From the NCBI GenBank assembly GCA_023168345.1, contig AP025689.1, positions 1,300,001 through 1,364,000 on the forward strand: a stretch of DNA of 64,000 nt, read 5' to 3'. The DNA is from Lysinibacillus sp. PLM2 (GTDB lineage Bacteria > Bacillota > Bacilli > Bacillales_A > Planococcaceae). Position 1 is the first letter of the stretch; the number at the start of each line of letters is the position of its first letter. This document shows, piece after piece, positions 8,576 through 17,718 of the stretch. The position numbers and the translations under genes are program-made. The notes below the pieces were generated by a model. That model saw nothing but the letters and a program-made list of their open reading frames with translations. It searched no databases and was not told where the DNA came from.

Positions 8576-9472
8576 ATGAATCAGGAAAATAACTACCTAC
8601 AAATTCTAGCATTACATTACGTTTATCCTCTAACTTTTAATAAGTATTTATCGCTTATTAAAACAATCCATTCGTTAGACAATTTACCTACAATATCCAC
8701 TATCGAATTAGCACGAATTTTACAAATTCCAACAGAAAAATCGAAAATAATTGTTGAAAATTATCTAAAAATGTTACAAGTTAACTTGGAGGATGCTTAT
8801 AAATGGGAGGGGATTGTTCCGATTCCCTTTGATAGTGACAAATACCCAAATGAACTGTTTAAGTTAAAAGATCCTCCAACTGTAATTTATGCAATGGGAA
8901 ATGTTTCTCTTTTAGAAAAAGTGCATAAAATAGCTATTATCGGTTCAAGAAATGCAACCAAATATTCTGCAATTGCAATTGATTATATAGTCCCACCATT
9001 AATTGAAAATGATTTTGTTATTGTAAGTGGGCTTGCAAAGGGAGCAGATAGTTTAGCACATCGCGCCACAATTCGATATGGGGGAAAAACAATTGGTGTA
9101 TTAGGTAATGGTTTTTTTCATTACTATCCAAAGGAAAACAAGTCCCTTTCGATAGAAATGGCTAAAAATCATTTATTAATTACAGAATACCCACCATATG
9201 TCGGTCCTAAAAAATGGCAATTTCCAATGAGAAATCGTATTATAAGCGGTATAAGTGAAGCGGTAGTTGTGACAGAAGCTGCACTAAGAAGCGGAACTTT
9301 AAGTACTTCAGACCATGCATTGGAACATGGAAAGGATGTATTCGTTGTGCCGGGACCTATAGATTCTGATACATCAAAGGGTACTAATCAATTGTTAAAA
9401 GAAGGTGCAATTCCAGTATGGAATGGGTATCAAATAATAGAGGAAAGAAAAATGTTTATAGGTAAATATTGA
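8576..9472 (+). CDS. dprA: DNA processing protein DprA (Smf)
   Basis: Loads RecA on incoming single-stranded DNA during natural transformation. The Rossmann-fold core runs from about residue 115, with IAIIGSRNAT, the SGLAKGADSLAHRATI helix, GVLGNGFFHYYP, and the late SGTLSTSDHALEHGKDVFVVPGPID. Length 298 matches the Bacillales form. I use ATG 8576; the nearest ribosome binding site AAAGGAG ends 13 bases upstream, longer than usual. TTG 8534 would give 312 residues but has no site of its own. It sits before topA, as in B. subtilis. Confidence 0.93.
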   Translation: MNQENNYLQILALHYVYPLTFNKYLSLIKTIHSLDNLPTISTIELARILQIPTEKSKIIVENYLKMLQVNLEDAYKWEGIVPIPFDSDKYPNELFKLKDPPTVIYAMGNVSLLEKVHKIAIIGSRNATKYSAIAIDYIVPPLIENDFVIVSGLAKGADSLAHRATIRYGGKTIGVLGNGFFHYYPKENKSLSIEMAKNHLLITEYPPYVGPKKWQFPMRNRIISGISEAVVVTEAALRSGTLSTSDHALEHGKDVFVVPGPIDSDTSKGTNQLLKEGAIPVWNGYQIIEERKMFIGKY

Positions 9473-9508
9473 AAAAAAGTTGCATTATCTTTCAATCTGT
9501 TATACATT

Positions 9509-9536
9509 TTGCAACAGGTATTATTTTTCGTAATAT
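9509..9536 (+). promoter_or_regulatory. Possible topA promoter
   Basis: TTGCAA (9509-9514), 16 bases, TAATAT (9531-9536), followed by a leader of about 60 bases. GTTGCA at 9479 and TGCAAC at 9510 form a short inverted repeat whose second arm overlaps the -35. Confidence 0.4.
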
Positions 9537-9601
9537 TTCAATGTACGTTTAAAATAAAGTATATTTTGTTAACAATTTACCTCTACAGGGGGAAAGTATA
9601 G

Positions 9602-11680
9602 ATGGCAGATTATTTAGTGATAGTAGAATCACCAGCGAAAGCGAAAACAATTGAAAGATACTTAGGTAAAAAATATAAAGTAAAAGCATCAATCGGACAT
9701 GTTATTGATTTACCGCGAAGTCAAACAGGCATTGATACTGAAAATAATTATAAGCCTAAGTACATTACAATTCGTGGTAAGGGTCCAATATTACAAGATT
9801 TAAAATCAGCAGCAAAAAAGGCAAAGAAAGTTTATCTTGCAGCCGACCCTGACCGTGAAGGAGAAGCGATTGCTTGGCATTTGGCAACAGCTTTAAATAT
9901 CGATGCAGACTCTGAATGTCGTGTAGTATTCAACGAAATAACAAAAGACGCGATAGTTGAGTCATTTAAAAATCCAAGACCTATTAATATGGATTTAGTC
10001 GATGCACAGCAGGCTCGTCGTATCTTAGATAGATTGGTTGGCTATAATATTAGTCCGATTCTATGGAAAAAAGTTAAAAAAGGTTTATCAGCAGGCCGTG
10101 TGCAATCGGTTGCATTAAGACTTATTATTGATCGTGAAAATGAAATCAAAAACTTTGTACCAGAAGAATATTGGTCGATTGAATCAACCTTCGAAAAAGG
10201 GACAAAGACTTTTGAGGCAATGTTTTATGGTAACGACAATGAAAAAGTAAAGTTAACTAATGAAGATCAAGTAAAATCGATATTAAATCAAATTAAAGGT
10301 AAGAATTTTGAAGTAGTAAATGTGGTGAAGAAAGAACGTAAACGAAACCCTTCTCCCGCATTTACAACATCTTCATTACAACAAGAAGCAGCTCGTAAAT
10401 TAAATTTCAGAGCAAAGAAAACGATGATGTTAGCTCAACAGCTTTATGAAGGTATCGATATAGGGAAAAAAGAAGGTACCGTCGGTTTAATCACTTATAT
10501 GCGTACGGATTCAACACGTATTTCCGAAACAGCTAAATCTGAAGCATTTCAATACATTAATGAAAAGTATGGAAAAGAATATGTCATAGGTGAGGTTAAA
10601 CAAGGGAAAAAATCTGCAAACGCTCAAGACGCTCATGAAGCAATTCGACCAACTAGTGCTTTGAGAAGTCCGGACCAATTAAAAGATGTTTTAAGTCGTG
10701 ACCAGTTACGTCTATATCGATTAATTTGGGAAAGATTTATTGCAAGTCAAATGGCTCCTGCTGTTTTAGATACAGTTACTGTAGACCTAGTAAATTCAGG
10801 AGTACAATTCCGTGCAAATGGTTCTCAAGTGAAATTCCCTGGTTTTATGAAACTGTACATTGAGGGTACAGATGATCAATCAGAAGAGACGACGAAGCTA
10901 TTACCGGAAATGGCTGTTGGAGATAAAGTGAAATCTTTAGAAATTGAACCAAAACAACATTTCACACAGCCACCACCACGTTATACAGAAGCTCGTTTAG
11001 TTAAAGAACTAGAAGAGTTAGGTATAGGCAGACCATCAACATATGCACCAACTTTAGATGTTATTCAAAAACGTGGGTATGTTCAATTAGATGCAAAAAG
11101 ATTTGTTCCGACAGAGCTTGGCGAAATCGTTCATCAATTTATGATAGAATTTTTCCCTGAAATCATTAATATTGAATTTACAGCAAAAATGGAAGAAGAT
11201 CTTGATAAAATTGAAGAAGGTAATACAGAGTGGGTTAAAATTATCGATGAGTTTTATCAGGAATTTGAAAAAAAAGTAAAGCATGCTGATGAAGTCATGG
11301 AAAAAATTGAAATTAAAGATGAACCAGCCGGTGAAGATTGTGAAAAATGTGGCTCACCAATGGTATTCAAATTAGGAAGATTTGGAAAATTTATGGCGTG
11401 TTCAAATTTCCCAGACTGTAGAAACACAAAAACGATTATTAAGCCAATCGGTGTTAAATGTCCAACGTGTAATGAAGGCGAAATTGTTGAACGTAAAAGT
11501 AAAACCAAACGTATTTTTTATGGATGTAACCGTTATCCAGAATGTGATTTCGTTTCTTGGGATAAGCCAATTAGTAGACCATGTCCAAAATGTAGTTCTT
11601 TATTGGTAGAGAAGAAATTGAAAAAAGGTATCCAAATTCAATGTACGAAATGTGATTATGAAGAAGCACCTTCGCAATAG
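9602..11680 (+). CDS. topA: DNA topoisomerase I (type IA)
   Basis: Relaxes negative supercoils by a single-strand break with a 5'-phosphotyrosine link. The Toprim domain starts at residue 4 ([15 protein letters not shown]) and holds the [13 protein letters not shown] acidic motif. The catalytic Tyr is near 299 in [12 protein letters not shown]. Three zinc-ribbon modules close the protein from about residue 578: CEKCG...CSNFPDC, CPTCN...CNRYPEC and CPKCS...CTKC. Length 692 is typical for Bacillus TopA. GGGGGAAAG precedes ATG 9602. Confidence 0.98.
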   Translation: MADYLVIVESPAKAKTIERYLGKKYKVKASIGHVIDLPRSQTGIDTENNYKPKYITIRGKGPILQDLKSAAKKAKKVYLAADPDREGEAIAWHLATALNIDADSECRVVFNEITKDAIVESFKNPRPINMDLVDAQQARRILDRLVGYNISPILWKKVKKGLSAGRVQSVALRLIIDRENEIKNFVPEEYWSIESTFEKGTKTFEAMFYGNDNEKVKLTNEDQVKSILNQIKGKNFEVVNVVKKERKRNPSPAFTTSSLQQEAARKLNFRAKKTMMLAQQLYEGIDIGKKEGTVGLITYMRTDSTRISETAKSEAFQYINEKYGKEYVIGEVKQGKKSANAQDAHEAIRPTSALRSPDQLKDVLSRDQLRLYRLIWERFIASQMAPAVLDTVTVDLVNSGVQFRANGSQVKFPGFMKLYIEGTDDQSEETTKLLPEMAVGDKVKSLEIEPKQHFTQPPPRYTEARLVKELEELGIGRPSTYAPTLDVIQKRGYVQLDAKRFVPTELGEIVHQFMIEFFPEIINIEFTAKMEEDLDKIEEGNTEWVKIIDEFYQEFEKKVKHADEVMEKIEIKDEPAGEDCEKCGSPMVFKLGRFGKFMACSNFPDCRNTKTIIKPIGVKCPTCNEGEIVERKSKTKRIFYGCNRYPECDFVSWDKPISRPCPKCSSLLVEKKLKKGIQIQCTKCDYEEAPSQ

Positions 11681-11809
11681 GGCAGTACTTGTGCGAAAAC
11701 ATACTTGATTGGGAATAAAACATTGGAAAAATGTAAATAATCCATTAAAAAAGTAAAAACGTTAATAAATCAAAATTTTATGAATACTCAGACAATAAGT
11801 TTGATTTTT

Positions 11810-11846
11810 GCCTCTAAAAGTTGTTATAATTTTAGAGGCTTTTATT
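11810..11846 (+). terminator. topA terminator
   Basis: GCCTCTAAAA (11810-11819) pairs perfectly with TTTTAGAGGC (11830-11839), with TTTTA after it. It lies 130 bases beyond the topA stop. Confidence 0.9.
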
Positions 11847-12213
11847 TATATACAAATTTAGGAAATTAATGCTTAATCATTAAGAATCCGCTATTATTTT
11901 CTAAATTGTTAACGATTAACTGTTTTTTTACAAAATTTATGCATTTATTACTTGATATATTTCGAAGTAAGGTATAGTGTCATAATGGGAGTTTTATTAC
12001 GTAGTAATAGAATTTGTGTCAGCTCTTATATTAATCAATATGCTAACAATGTAAGTACTTAGAGTAATCTTTAAATAATTTGATTAAATTACATATATGT
12101 GTAAATAAAAAATTTGAAAGCATCGGTATATAGTTGGGAATTTGTAGCTGTTAGGATAATTAAACGAATACAAATAAGTGGTATTGGAATCTGTTGAATT
12201 GGGAGTGCTTGTA
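11847..12213 (+). other. Gene-free stretch where trmFO is usually found
   Basis: The interval from the topA terminator to xerC is very AT-rich and has no ORF beyond about 25 codons, no hairpin of note and no recognisable trmFO remnant. In B. subtilis the trmFO gene (formerly gid) lies between topA and xerC. A possible promoter is TTGATA (11952-11957), 17 bases, TAGTGT (11975-11980). A second weak candidate lies closer to xerC (TTGGGA near 12134). Confidence 0.6.
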
Positions 12214-13113
12214 ATGGGGATTGATATTGATATTGCCTTAGAACAATTTATCCGCTTTATGCAACTTGAACGAAATTTTTCCGTTCATACAGTTAGGGAG
12301 TATGTTTTTGATTTACAAGATTTTTTAACTTTTTGTAAATCAGAAGGTATAACGAACCTAGATGAAGTGGAATATTTACATGCACGATTATATGTAACTA
12401 AATTATATGATGAGAAAAAAGCAAGAACCTCCATATCAAGAAAAATATCCTCCATCAGATCTTTTTTCCGCTATTTAAATCGTGAGTATCGGTTGGATGA
12501 CGCACCTTTTTCTTCGCTTTATCATCCCAAAAAAGAAAAAAGATTACCTAATTTTTTTTACGAGGAAGAACTGGCGAAATTATTTGAAGCCAATGTAGGT
12601 GACGATTTAAAATCGATTCGGAATACTGCTCTACTGGAGTTGCTATATGCCACAGGGATTCGTGTAAGTGAACTTACATCCATAGAAATAAGTGATATTG
12701 ATTTAAATTATTCAATTTTAAGAGTAATGGGTAAAGGTAGAAAGGAGCGGATTGTGCCTTTTGGGCAATATGCTCATGACGCAGTAATAAGATATGTAGA
12801 AGAGGCTCGTCCAAAATTAATGAAAAGTAAGAAGCATGACCGTTTATTTGTAAACTTACGAGGTGAAAGTCTTACAGCTGGTGGAGTTCGTTTTATTTTA
12901 AAGGAAATGATAGAACAAGCATCTTTAAAAACAAAAATCTATCCGCATATGTTAAGACATACTTTCGCCACTCATCTATTAAATAACGGTGCAGATTTAA
13001 GAACAGTGCAGGAATTATTAGGACATTCTAGTTTGTCATCAACACAGGTATATACGCATGTGACAAAAGAACACCTTCGAAATACTTATATGAATGCTCA
13101 TCCAAGAGCGTAA
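12214..13113 (+). CDS. xerC: Site-specific tyrosine recombinase XerC (CodV)
   Basis: Resolves chromosome dimers at dif together with XerD. The N-terminal SAM-like core-binding domain fills residues 1-90. The catalytic residues are all visible: Arg150 in TGIRVSEL, Lys174 in MGKGRKER, His245 and Arg248 in [11 protein letters not shown], His271 in LLGHSS and Tyr280 in YTHV. I start at ATG 12214 with GGGAG about 9 bases upstream; GTG 12178 is an unsupported extension. The 299 residues fit the family. hslV follows after 16 bases, as in the codV-clpQ-clpY-codY operon of B. subtilis. Confidence 0.96.
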   Translation: MGIDIDIALEQFIRFMQLERNFSVHTVREYVFDLQDFLTFCKSEGITNLDEVEYLHARLYVTKLYDEKKARTSISRKISSIRSFFRYLNREYRLDDAPFSSLYHPKKEKRLPNFFYEEELAKLFEANVGDDLKSIRNTALLELLYATGIRVSELTSIEISDIDLNYSILRVMGKGRKERIVPFGQYAHDAVIRYVEEARPKLMKSKKHDRLFVNLRGESLTAGGVRFILKEMIEQASLKTKIYPHMLRHTFATHLLNNGADLRTVQELLGHSSLSSTQVYTHVTKEHLRNTYMNAHPRA

Positions 13114-13129
13114 TTTGAGGAGTGATACG

Positions 13130-13678
13130 ATGGGACAATTTCATGCAACTACCATATTTGCAATTCATCATAATGGGAAATGCGCAATGTCAGGTGATGG
13201 TCAAGTAACTCTAGGGAATTCAGTAGTAATGAAACATACTGCTCGAAAAGTGAGAAAACTGTACCAAGGAAAAGTTTTAGCTGGATTTGCTGGATCTGTT
13301 GCAGATGCCTTTACGTTATTTGAAATGTTTGAAGCAAAGTTAAATGAGTACAACGGAAATTTACAAAGAGCTGCTGTTGAAGTTGCAAAACAATGGCGCG
13401 GTGATAAAATGCTTCGCCAATTAGAAGCGTTATTACTTGTAATGGATAAATCGACTCTTTTATTAGTCTCAGGAACTGGAGAAGTAATCGAGCCAGATGA
13501 CGGCATATTAGCTATTGGTTCTGGTGGTAATTATGCTTTGGCAGCCGGTCGAGCATTGAAGAGTCATGCAGGAGATCAATTAACCGCTAAAGAAATAGCG
13601 GAAGCGGCATTAAAGGTTGCTGCTGACATTTGTGTATATACTAACCATAACATTATCGTGGAGGCGCTAGAAGAATGA
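13130..13678 (+). CDS. hslV: ATP-dependent protease subunit HslV (ClpQ)
   Basis: Proteolytic dodecamer partner of HslU. Start ATG 13130 has GAGGAG 9 bases upstream, giving 182 residues; the in-frame ORF back to 13094 overlaps xerC and lacks a site. Motifs are [25 protein letters not shown] at the N-terminus and [24 protein letters not shown] near the end. The N-terminus reads Met-Gly-Gln-Phe-His-Ala-Thr-Thr. Position 2 is Gly, where B. subtilis ClpQ has the Ser reported to act as its N-terminal nucleophile. The Thr of ATT aligns with Thr1 of E. coli HslV. It overlaps hslU by 4 bases. Confidence 0.96.
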   Translation: MGQFHATTIFAIHHNGKCAMSGDGQVTLGNSVVMKHTARKVRKLYQGKVLAGFAGSVADAFTLFEMFEAKLNEYNGNLQRAAVEVAKQWRGDKMLRQLEALLLVMDKSTLLLVSGTGEVIEPDDGILAIGSGGNYALAAGRALKSHAGDQLTAKEIAEAALKVAADICVYTNHNIIVEALEE

Positions 13679-15075
13679 ATGAACAAAATTTAACGCCAAG
13701 ACAAATAACTGAACATTTAAATCGATTTATAGTTGGACAAACTGATGCTAAACGAGCAGTTGCTATTGCATTACGCAATCGTTTTAGACGTTCTTTATTA
13801 AGTGACGAGATGAAGAATGAAATTATTCCGAAAAACATTCTAATGATTGGTCCTACAGGTGTTGGTAAAACTGAAATTGCTCGACGTATTGCGAAGTTAA
13901 CAAATGCACCATTTGTAAAGGTAGAAGCAACAAAGTTTACAGAGGTTGGATATGTTGGACGTGATGTCGAATCAATGGTTCGAGATCTTGTTGAAGCTTC
14001 TAGAAGACTGGTAAAAGACGAAATGATGGAAGGTGTGAAAGGTCAAGCAGAGGCCTTAGCCAATGAGGCTATTGTTAAATTATTAGCACCTTCAAAGAAA
14101 AAGGGCAAAACGACACAAAACCCATTTGAAATGCTTTTTGGAGGTCAAAAAGCTGAAAAACCTCAAGATGAAATCGATCAAGACGAGGTTGAAGTCCGGT
14201 CAAAACGAACTCAAATAGCAGAAGACTTGAAAGCTGGAAAGTTAGAAGAAGAATGGGTAGTTATTGAGGTTACTGAGCAAAGTAACGCTTTCTTTGATGT
14301 TATGCCAGGTATGGGTCTTGATATGAGTTCATCAGGAATGCAGGATATGTTATCAAATCTTATGCCGAAAAAGAAGAAAAAAAGAAAAATGAAAGTGAAA
14401 GATGCAAGAAGAGTATTAACGATTGAAGAAGCGAACAAATTAATCGATTCTGATGAATTAAACTCGGAAGCAATCTTAAGGGCAGAGCAATCAGGTATTA
14501 TCTTCATCGATGAAATTGATAAAATTGCTAGTCGCTCATCTTCTTCTACGGCAGATGTATCTCGAGAAGGTGTTCAAAGAGACATTCTACCTATTGTAGA
14601 AGGTTCAACTGTCACAACGAAATATGGTCCAGTGAAAACAGACTTTGTTCTATTTATTGCTGCTGGGGCATTTCATATGTCGAAGCCAAGCGATTTAATT
14701 CCTGAGCTTCAAGGGCGTTTTCCGATTCGTGTAGAGCTTGAAAAATTAACGAAAGAAGATTTTGTTCGTATTTTAAAAGAACCGGATCAATCATTGATTT
14801 TACAATATAAAGCATTGTTAGAAACGGAAGGGGTTTCAATTGAATTTACGGACGAAGCAATTGAAAGAATTTCCGAAATCGCTATAGATGTAAACCAAGA
14901 AACAGATAATATCGGTGCTAGAAGATTGCATACAATTTTAGAGCGCTTACTAGAGGAATTATCATTTGAAGCTTCAGAAATAGCGCCAGCACATATTGAA
15001 ATTACACCTGCCTATGTTGATAAAAAATTAGGGGAAATTTCAAAAAATAAAGATCTATCACAATTTATCTTATAA
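13675..15075 (+). CDS. hslU: HslU (ClpY), ATPase subunit of the HslUV protease
   Basis: AAA+ unfoldase that feeds substrates into HslV. The Walker A motif GPTGVGKT is at residues 59-66 and Walker [12 protein letters not shown] near 277. The I domain between them holds a charged insert with KKKKKRKMK. Sensor 2 is in [22 protein letters not shown] near the C-terminus, and the C-terminal tail LSQFIL is the type that docks into HslV. Length 466 matches B. subtilis (467). It starts inside the hslV stop (ATGA). Confidence 0.98.
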   Translation: MNEQNLTPRQITEHLNRFIVGQTDAKRAVAIALRNRFRRSLLSDEMKNEIIPKNILMIGPTGVGKTEIARRIAKLTNAPFVKVEATKFTEVGYVGRDVESMVRDLVEASRRLVKDEMMEGVKGQAEALANEAIVKLLAPSKKKGKTTQNPFEMLFGGQKAEKPQDEIDQDEVEVRSKRTQIAEDLKAGKLEEEWVVIEVTEQSNAFFDVMPGMGLDMSSSGMQDMLSNLMPKKKKKRKMKVKDARRVLTIEEANKLIDSDELNSEAILRAEQSGIIFIDEIDKIASRSSSSTADVSREGVQRDILPIVEGSTVTTKYGPVKTDFVLFIAAGAFHMSKPSDLIPELQGRFPIRVELEKLTKEDFVRILKEPDQSLILQYKALLETEGVSIEFTDEAIERISEIAIDVNQETDNIGARRLHTILERLLEELSFEASEIAPAHIEITPAYVDKKLGEISKNKDLSQFIL

Positions 15076-15129
15076 AAGTTAAAACATTGTAAAAAAATAA
15101 TTATAGAAACCTTTAGGAGGAACTATCCA

Positions 15130-15909
15130 ATGAATTTATTAAGTAAAACACGTAAAATTAACTCCATGCTACAGGCATCAGCAGGAAAACCAGTTAATTT
15201 TAAAGAAATGGCAGATACGCTTGGTGATATAATCGATTGTAACGTCTTTATTGTAAGTAGAAAAGGTAAGCTATTAGGACTTTCAATTCATCAAACGATT
15301 GAAAATGAACGAATTAAAAAAATGTTTGAAGAACGTCAATTCCCAGAAGAATATACAAATAACTTGTTTAATATTACAGAATCATCTCCTAATATTGGAA
15401 TTGATAGCGAATATACCGTTTTCCCAGTTGAAAATAAAGAATTATTCCAGCATGGATTAACAACGATTGTTCCTATTATCGGCGGTGGAGAACGTCTTGG
15501 TACTTTAATCTTAGCTCGTTTATCAGAACAATTTGAAGATGACGATCTAATTTTAGGTGAGTACGGTGCTACGGTAGTTGGTATGGAAATTTTACGTGAA
15601 AAAGCGGAAGAAATCGAAGAAGAAGCACGTAGTAAAGCTGTAGTTCAAATGGCTATCAATTCTTTATCATATAGTGAATTAGAAGCAATAGAACATATCT
15701 TTGAAGAACTAGATGGTAATGAAGGTTTATTAGTAGCTTCAAAAATTGCTGATCGAGTAGGTATTACACGTTCTGTAATTGTTAATGCACTACGTAAACT
15801 TGAGTCAGCGGGTGTTATTGAATCACGCTCACTTGGAATGAAGGGAACTTACATTAAAGTACTAAATGACAAGTTCTTAACTGCATTGGCAGAAATTAAA
15901 ATGAAATAA
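15130..15909 (+). CDS. codY: Global regulator CodY
   Basis: GTP- and branched-chain amino acid-sensing repressor of stationary-phase, transport and motility genes. The 259 residues equal the length of B. subtilis CodY. The N-terminal GAF domain covers about residues 1-155, and the DNA-binding winged helix-turn-helix has [34 protein letters not shown] near residues 203-236. TAGGAGG lies 9 bases before ATG 15130. It is the last gene of the xerC-hslVU-codY unit. Its terminator has been struck by an insertion sequence, although both flanking copies of the hairpin remain. Confidence 0.98.
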   Translation: MNLLSKTRKINSMLQASAGKPVNFKEMADTLGDIIDCNVFIVSRKGKLLGLSIHQTIENERIKKMFEERQFPEEYTNNLFNITESSPNIGIDSEYTVFPVENKELFQHGLTTIVPIIGGGERLGTLILARLSEQFEDDDLILGEYGATVVGMEILREKAEEIEEEARSKAVVQMAINSLSYSELEAIEHIFEELDGNEGLLVASKIADRVGITRSVIVNALRKLESAGVIESRSLGMKGTYIKVLNDKFLTALAEIKMK

Positions 15910-15922
15910 GAATATAATAAAA

Positions 15923-15949
15923 AAGGTTTCATCTGGAAGATGAAACCTT
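15923..15949 (+). terminator. codY terminator hairpin, left copy of the IS target duplication
   Basis: An 11-bp stem (AAGGTTTCATC with GATGAAACCTT) and a TGGAA loop. The same 27 bases recur exactly at 17686-17712 on the other side of the insertion sequence. The native T-run now sits after the right copy. Here the hairpin is followed by the IS end, whose own hairpin and T-run follow directly. Confidence 0.9.
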
Positions 15950-15950
15950 C

Positions 15951-15997
15951 AGACTGTAGACAAACTCAAAAATTTGAGATTGTCTACAGTCTTTTTT
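15951..15997 (+). terminator. Left-end palindrome of the IS with terminator character
   Basis: AGACTGTAGACAA (15951-15963) pairs with TTGTCTACAGTCT (15980-15992). After one A/A mismatch, CTCAAA/TTTGAG continues the stem to a 2-base apex, and TTTTTCT follows. It would stop outside transcription from entering the transposase gene. The left terminal repeat forms its 5' arm. Confidence 0.85.
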
Positions 15998-16021
15998 CTA
16001 TTTACAATACATATTAAGAAA

Positions 16022-16150
16022 TCGTCGATTTCCGTTACAGGCGCTACGCTTTCCACGGGCACGGCCTCAGCCTTCTCCCTCGCTACGCTCAGTCCGGGTG
16101 CTTCGGCTCGTGCTGTTCCCGTAGGAGTCTTCGCGCCTTCCACTTCAATC
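16022..16150 (+). repeat. GC-rich block between the IS left end and the transposase
   Basis: About 130 bases with a GC content clearly above the ~35% surroundings. It begins with a GAAATC/GATTTC hairpin and contains two similar CTACGCT segments (GGCGCTACGCTTTCC and CTCGCTACGCTCAG). No convincing ORF uses it. I have an impression of similar blocks near other Bacillales IS copies but cannot check it here. Confidence 0.5.
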
Positions 16151-16209
16151 GACTTATATCGGCTAATGCAACAGTGTAACGCTTCTAATACTCTGAGGTG
16201 ATGATAACC

Positions 16210-16812
16210 ATGATGACGAAAAATCAAATCAATGAACGTGAACAGTTTGAAATTCTAACTATTGAACAACTTGTACCAAAGGACCATCTGGTCCGTAAAC
16301 TAGATGCTGCAATTGATTTTAAATTTATCTATCCATTAGTTGAACATCTATACTCCACTGTTGGAAGACCAAGTATTGATCCTGTTGTTCTATTTAAAAT
16401 GACGTTTATTCAATATACATTCGGCATTCGTTCAATGCGCCAAACGATTAAAGAGATTGAAACGAATATGGCTTATCGTTGGTTCCTAGGATTCGGCTTT
16501 CATACAGAAGTTCCACATTTTTCAACCTTCGGTAAGAACTATGAACGTCGCTTTCAAGATACCGATATCTTTGAACAGATTTTTTACCGTATCTTAAAAG
16601 AGATTATGGACTGTGGTTTCTTATCAGAAGACCATGTTTTTATTGATTCTACACATGTAAAGGCAAGTGCTAATAAACGGAAGTATGATAAGAAACTTGT
16701 ACGAAAAGAAACACGTGCTTATGAAGCGAAGCTTCAAGAAGAACTGAATATCGATCGTGAGGAAAACGGAAAAAGCCCTTTCCACCGGAAAAATTTGAAA
16801 ATGACGAAATGA
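16210..16812 (+). CDS. IS1182-type transposase, N-terminal part (frame A)
   Basis: 200 residues from ATG 16210, with GAGGTGAT 7 bases upstream; ATG 16213 is equally possible. It holds the N-terminal domain of IS5/IS1182 transposases (EQLVPKDHLVRKLD, VGRPSIDPVVLFKM, GIRSMRQTIKEI, WFLGFG) and the first catalytic Asp in HVFIDSTHVKASANK. From the A-run at 16770-16774 the frame is wrong: the last residues before TGA do not match the family. Shifting by -1 there gives KPFPPEKFENDEMKEI and runs straight into the second ORF. The part is therefore not catalytic alone. Confidence 0.88.
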   Translation: MMTKNQINEREQFEILTIEQLVPKDHLVRKLDAAIDFKFIYPLVEHLYSTVGRPSIDPVVLFKMTFIQYTFGIRSMRQTIKEIETNMAYRWFLGFGFHTEVPHFSTFGKNYERRFQDTDIFEQIFYRILKEIMDCGFLSEDHVFIDSTHVKASANKRKYDKKLVRKETRAYEAKLQEELNIDREENGKSPFHRKNLKMTK

Positions 16813-17567
16813 AAGAAATCAAAGAAAGTACTACCGATCCTGAAAGTGGTTACTATGTAAAAGATGAACGTACGAAACAGTTTGCGTATTCTTTTCATAC
16901 AGCGACAGATGAAAGAGGATTTGTATTAGGCTCTATTGTCACTCCGGGGAATATACACGATAGTCATATGCTCCAGCCTTTAGTAGAAAAGATTATTGAA
17001 CATGTCGGAAAGCCTGTAGCTGTGGTAGCCGATGCTGCTTATAAAACACCTGCGATTGCGAACTTTCTATTAGAGAATCAAATGTTACCTGTATTACCGT
17101 ACACCCGCCCAAAAACAAAAGAAGGTTTCTTCCGTAAGCATGAGTTTGTTTATGATGAGTATCTTAATGCCTATATCTGCCCAAATAATCAGCTACTAAA
17201 GTACACTACGACAACTAAGGAAGGTTATCGCCAATACAAATCCAATCCAACGGTTTGTACGAATTGTCCTTTCATATCACAATGTACAGAAAATAAGAAT
17301 CATATAAAGCTGATTCAACGACACATTTGGGAAGGGTACTTAGAGGAAACGGAACATCTGCGTCATCATTTTGAAGTAAAAAAGATATATGCAAAACGCA
17401 AAGAAACAATTGAACGTGTCTTTGCCGATGCTAAAGAAAAGCATGGTATGCGTTGGACAACCCTACGGGGCTTAAAAAAATTGTCCATGCAGGCGATGCT
17501 TACTTTTGCTGCTATAAATTTAAAAAGCTTGCCACTTGGACATGGAAAGCTGCATAAAACGAGATGA
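16809..17567 (+). CDS. IS1182-type transposase, C-terminal part (frame B)
   Basis: 252 residues if translated from ATG 16809, which overlaps the TGA of frame A (ATGA). The frame is open upstream to the A-run at 16770, so a -1 shift would make a fused protein of about 450 residues, the usual size. It has the second catalytic Asp in VVADAAYKTPAI, a Cys cluster (YICPNNQ...CTNCPFISQC) and the catalytic Glu in KETIERVFADAKEKHGMRWTTLRGL. Reinitiation, programmed frameshift or a one-base deletion are all possible. Confidence 0.88.
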   Translation: MKEIKESTTDPESGYYVKDERTKQFAYSFHTATDERGFVLGSIVTPGNIHDSHMLQPLVEKIIEHVGKPVAVVADAAYKTPAIANFLLENQMLPVLPYTRPKTKEGFFRKHEFVYDEYLNAYICPNNQLLKYTTTTKEGYRQYKSNPTVCTNCPFISQCTENKNHIKLIQRHIWEGYLEETEHLRHHFEVKKIYAKRKETIERVFADAKEKHGMRWTTLRGLKKLSMQAMLTFAAINLKSLPLGHGKLHKTR

Positions 17568-17634
17568 AAGCGTCTCATCGAGACGATTAATACCCGAAAT
17601 CTGGTAATAATTTATACCTAAACGATTTTAAAAA

Positions 17635-17676
17635 GACAAAATACCTCGAGAGATGCAACTCTCGAGGTATTTTGTC
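17635..17676 (+). repeat. Right-end palindrome of the IS
   Basis: A perfect 18-bp stem (17635-17652 with 17659-17676) and a 6-base loop ATGCAA. Its 3' arm runs into the right terminal inverted repeat. No T-run follows, unlike the left palindrome. Confidence 0.88.
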
Positions 17677-17685
17677 AACACTCTG

Positions 17686-17718
17686 AAGGTTTCATCTGGA
17701 AGATGAAACCTTTTTTAT
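17686..17718 (+). terminator. codY terminator hairpin, right copy of the IS target duplication
   Basis: Exact repeat of 15923-15949 followed by the native T-run (CCTTTTTT). It would end transcription leaving the IS, and it insulates the fla/che promoter region. Confidence 0.9.

Larger units (their letters stand above)
15950..17685 (+). mobile_element. IS1182-family insertion sequence, 1736 bp
   Basis: Ends are set by the 27-bp direct repeats at 15923-15949 and 17686-17712. The imperfect terminal inverted repeats are CAGACTGTAGACAAA at the left and, read inward from the right, CAGAGTGTTGACAAA (13 of 15 identical). Each end also holds a long palindrome (15951-15992 and 17635-17676). The transposase is of IS1182 type but is split in two frames (16210-16812 and 16809-17567). 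A GC-rich block lies at about 16022-16150. It inserted exactly at the codY terminator, in the same direction as the surrounding genes. Confidence 0.92.

Noticed and set aside
11382-11609. 75-codon + strand ORF inside topA
   Set aside because: It is an alternate-frame reading of the topA zinc-ribbon region.
11949-12060. Short ORF of about 25 codons between topA and xerC
   Set aside because: It has no ribosome binding site at a sensible distance and is too short to support.
15949-16227. Overlapping + and - ORFs of 75 and 92 codons in the IS left part
   Set aside because: They run through the terminal palindrome and the GC-rich block, have no ribosome binding site, and show Ser/Ala/Thr-rich translations caused by base composition.
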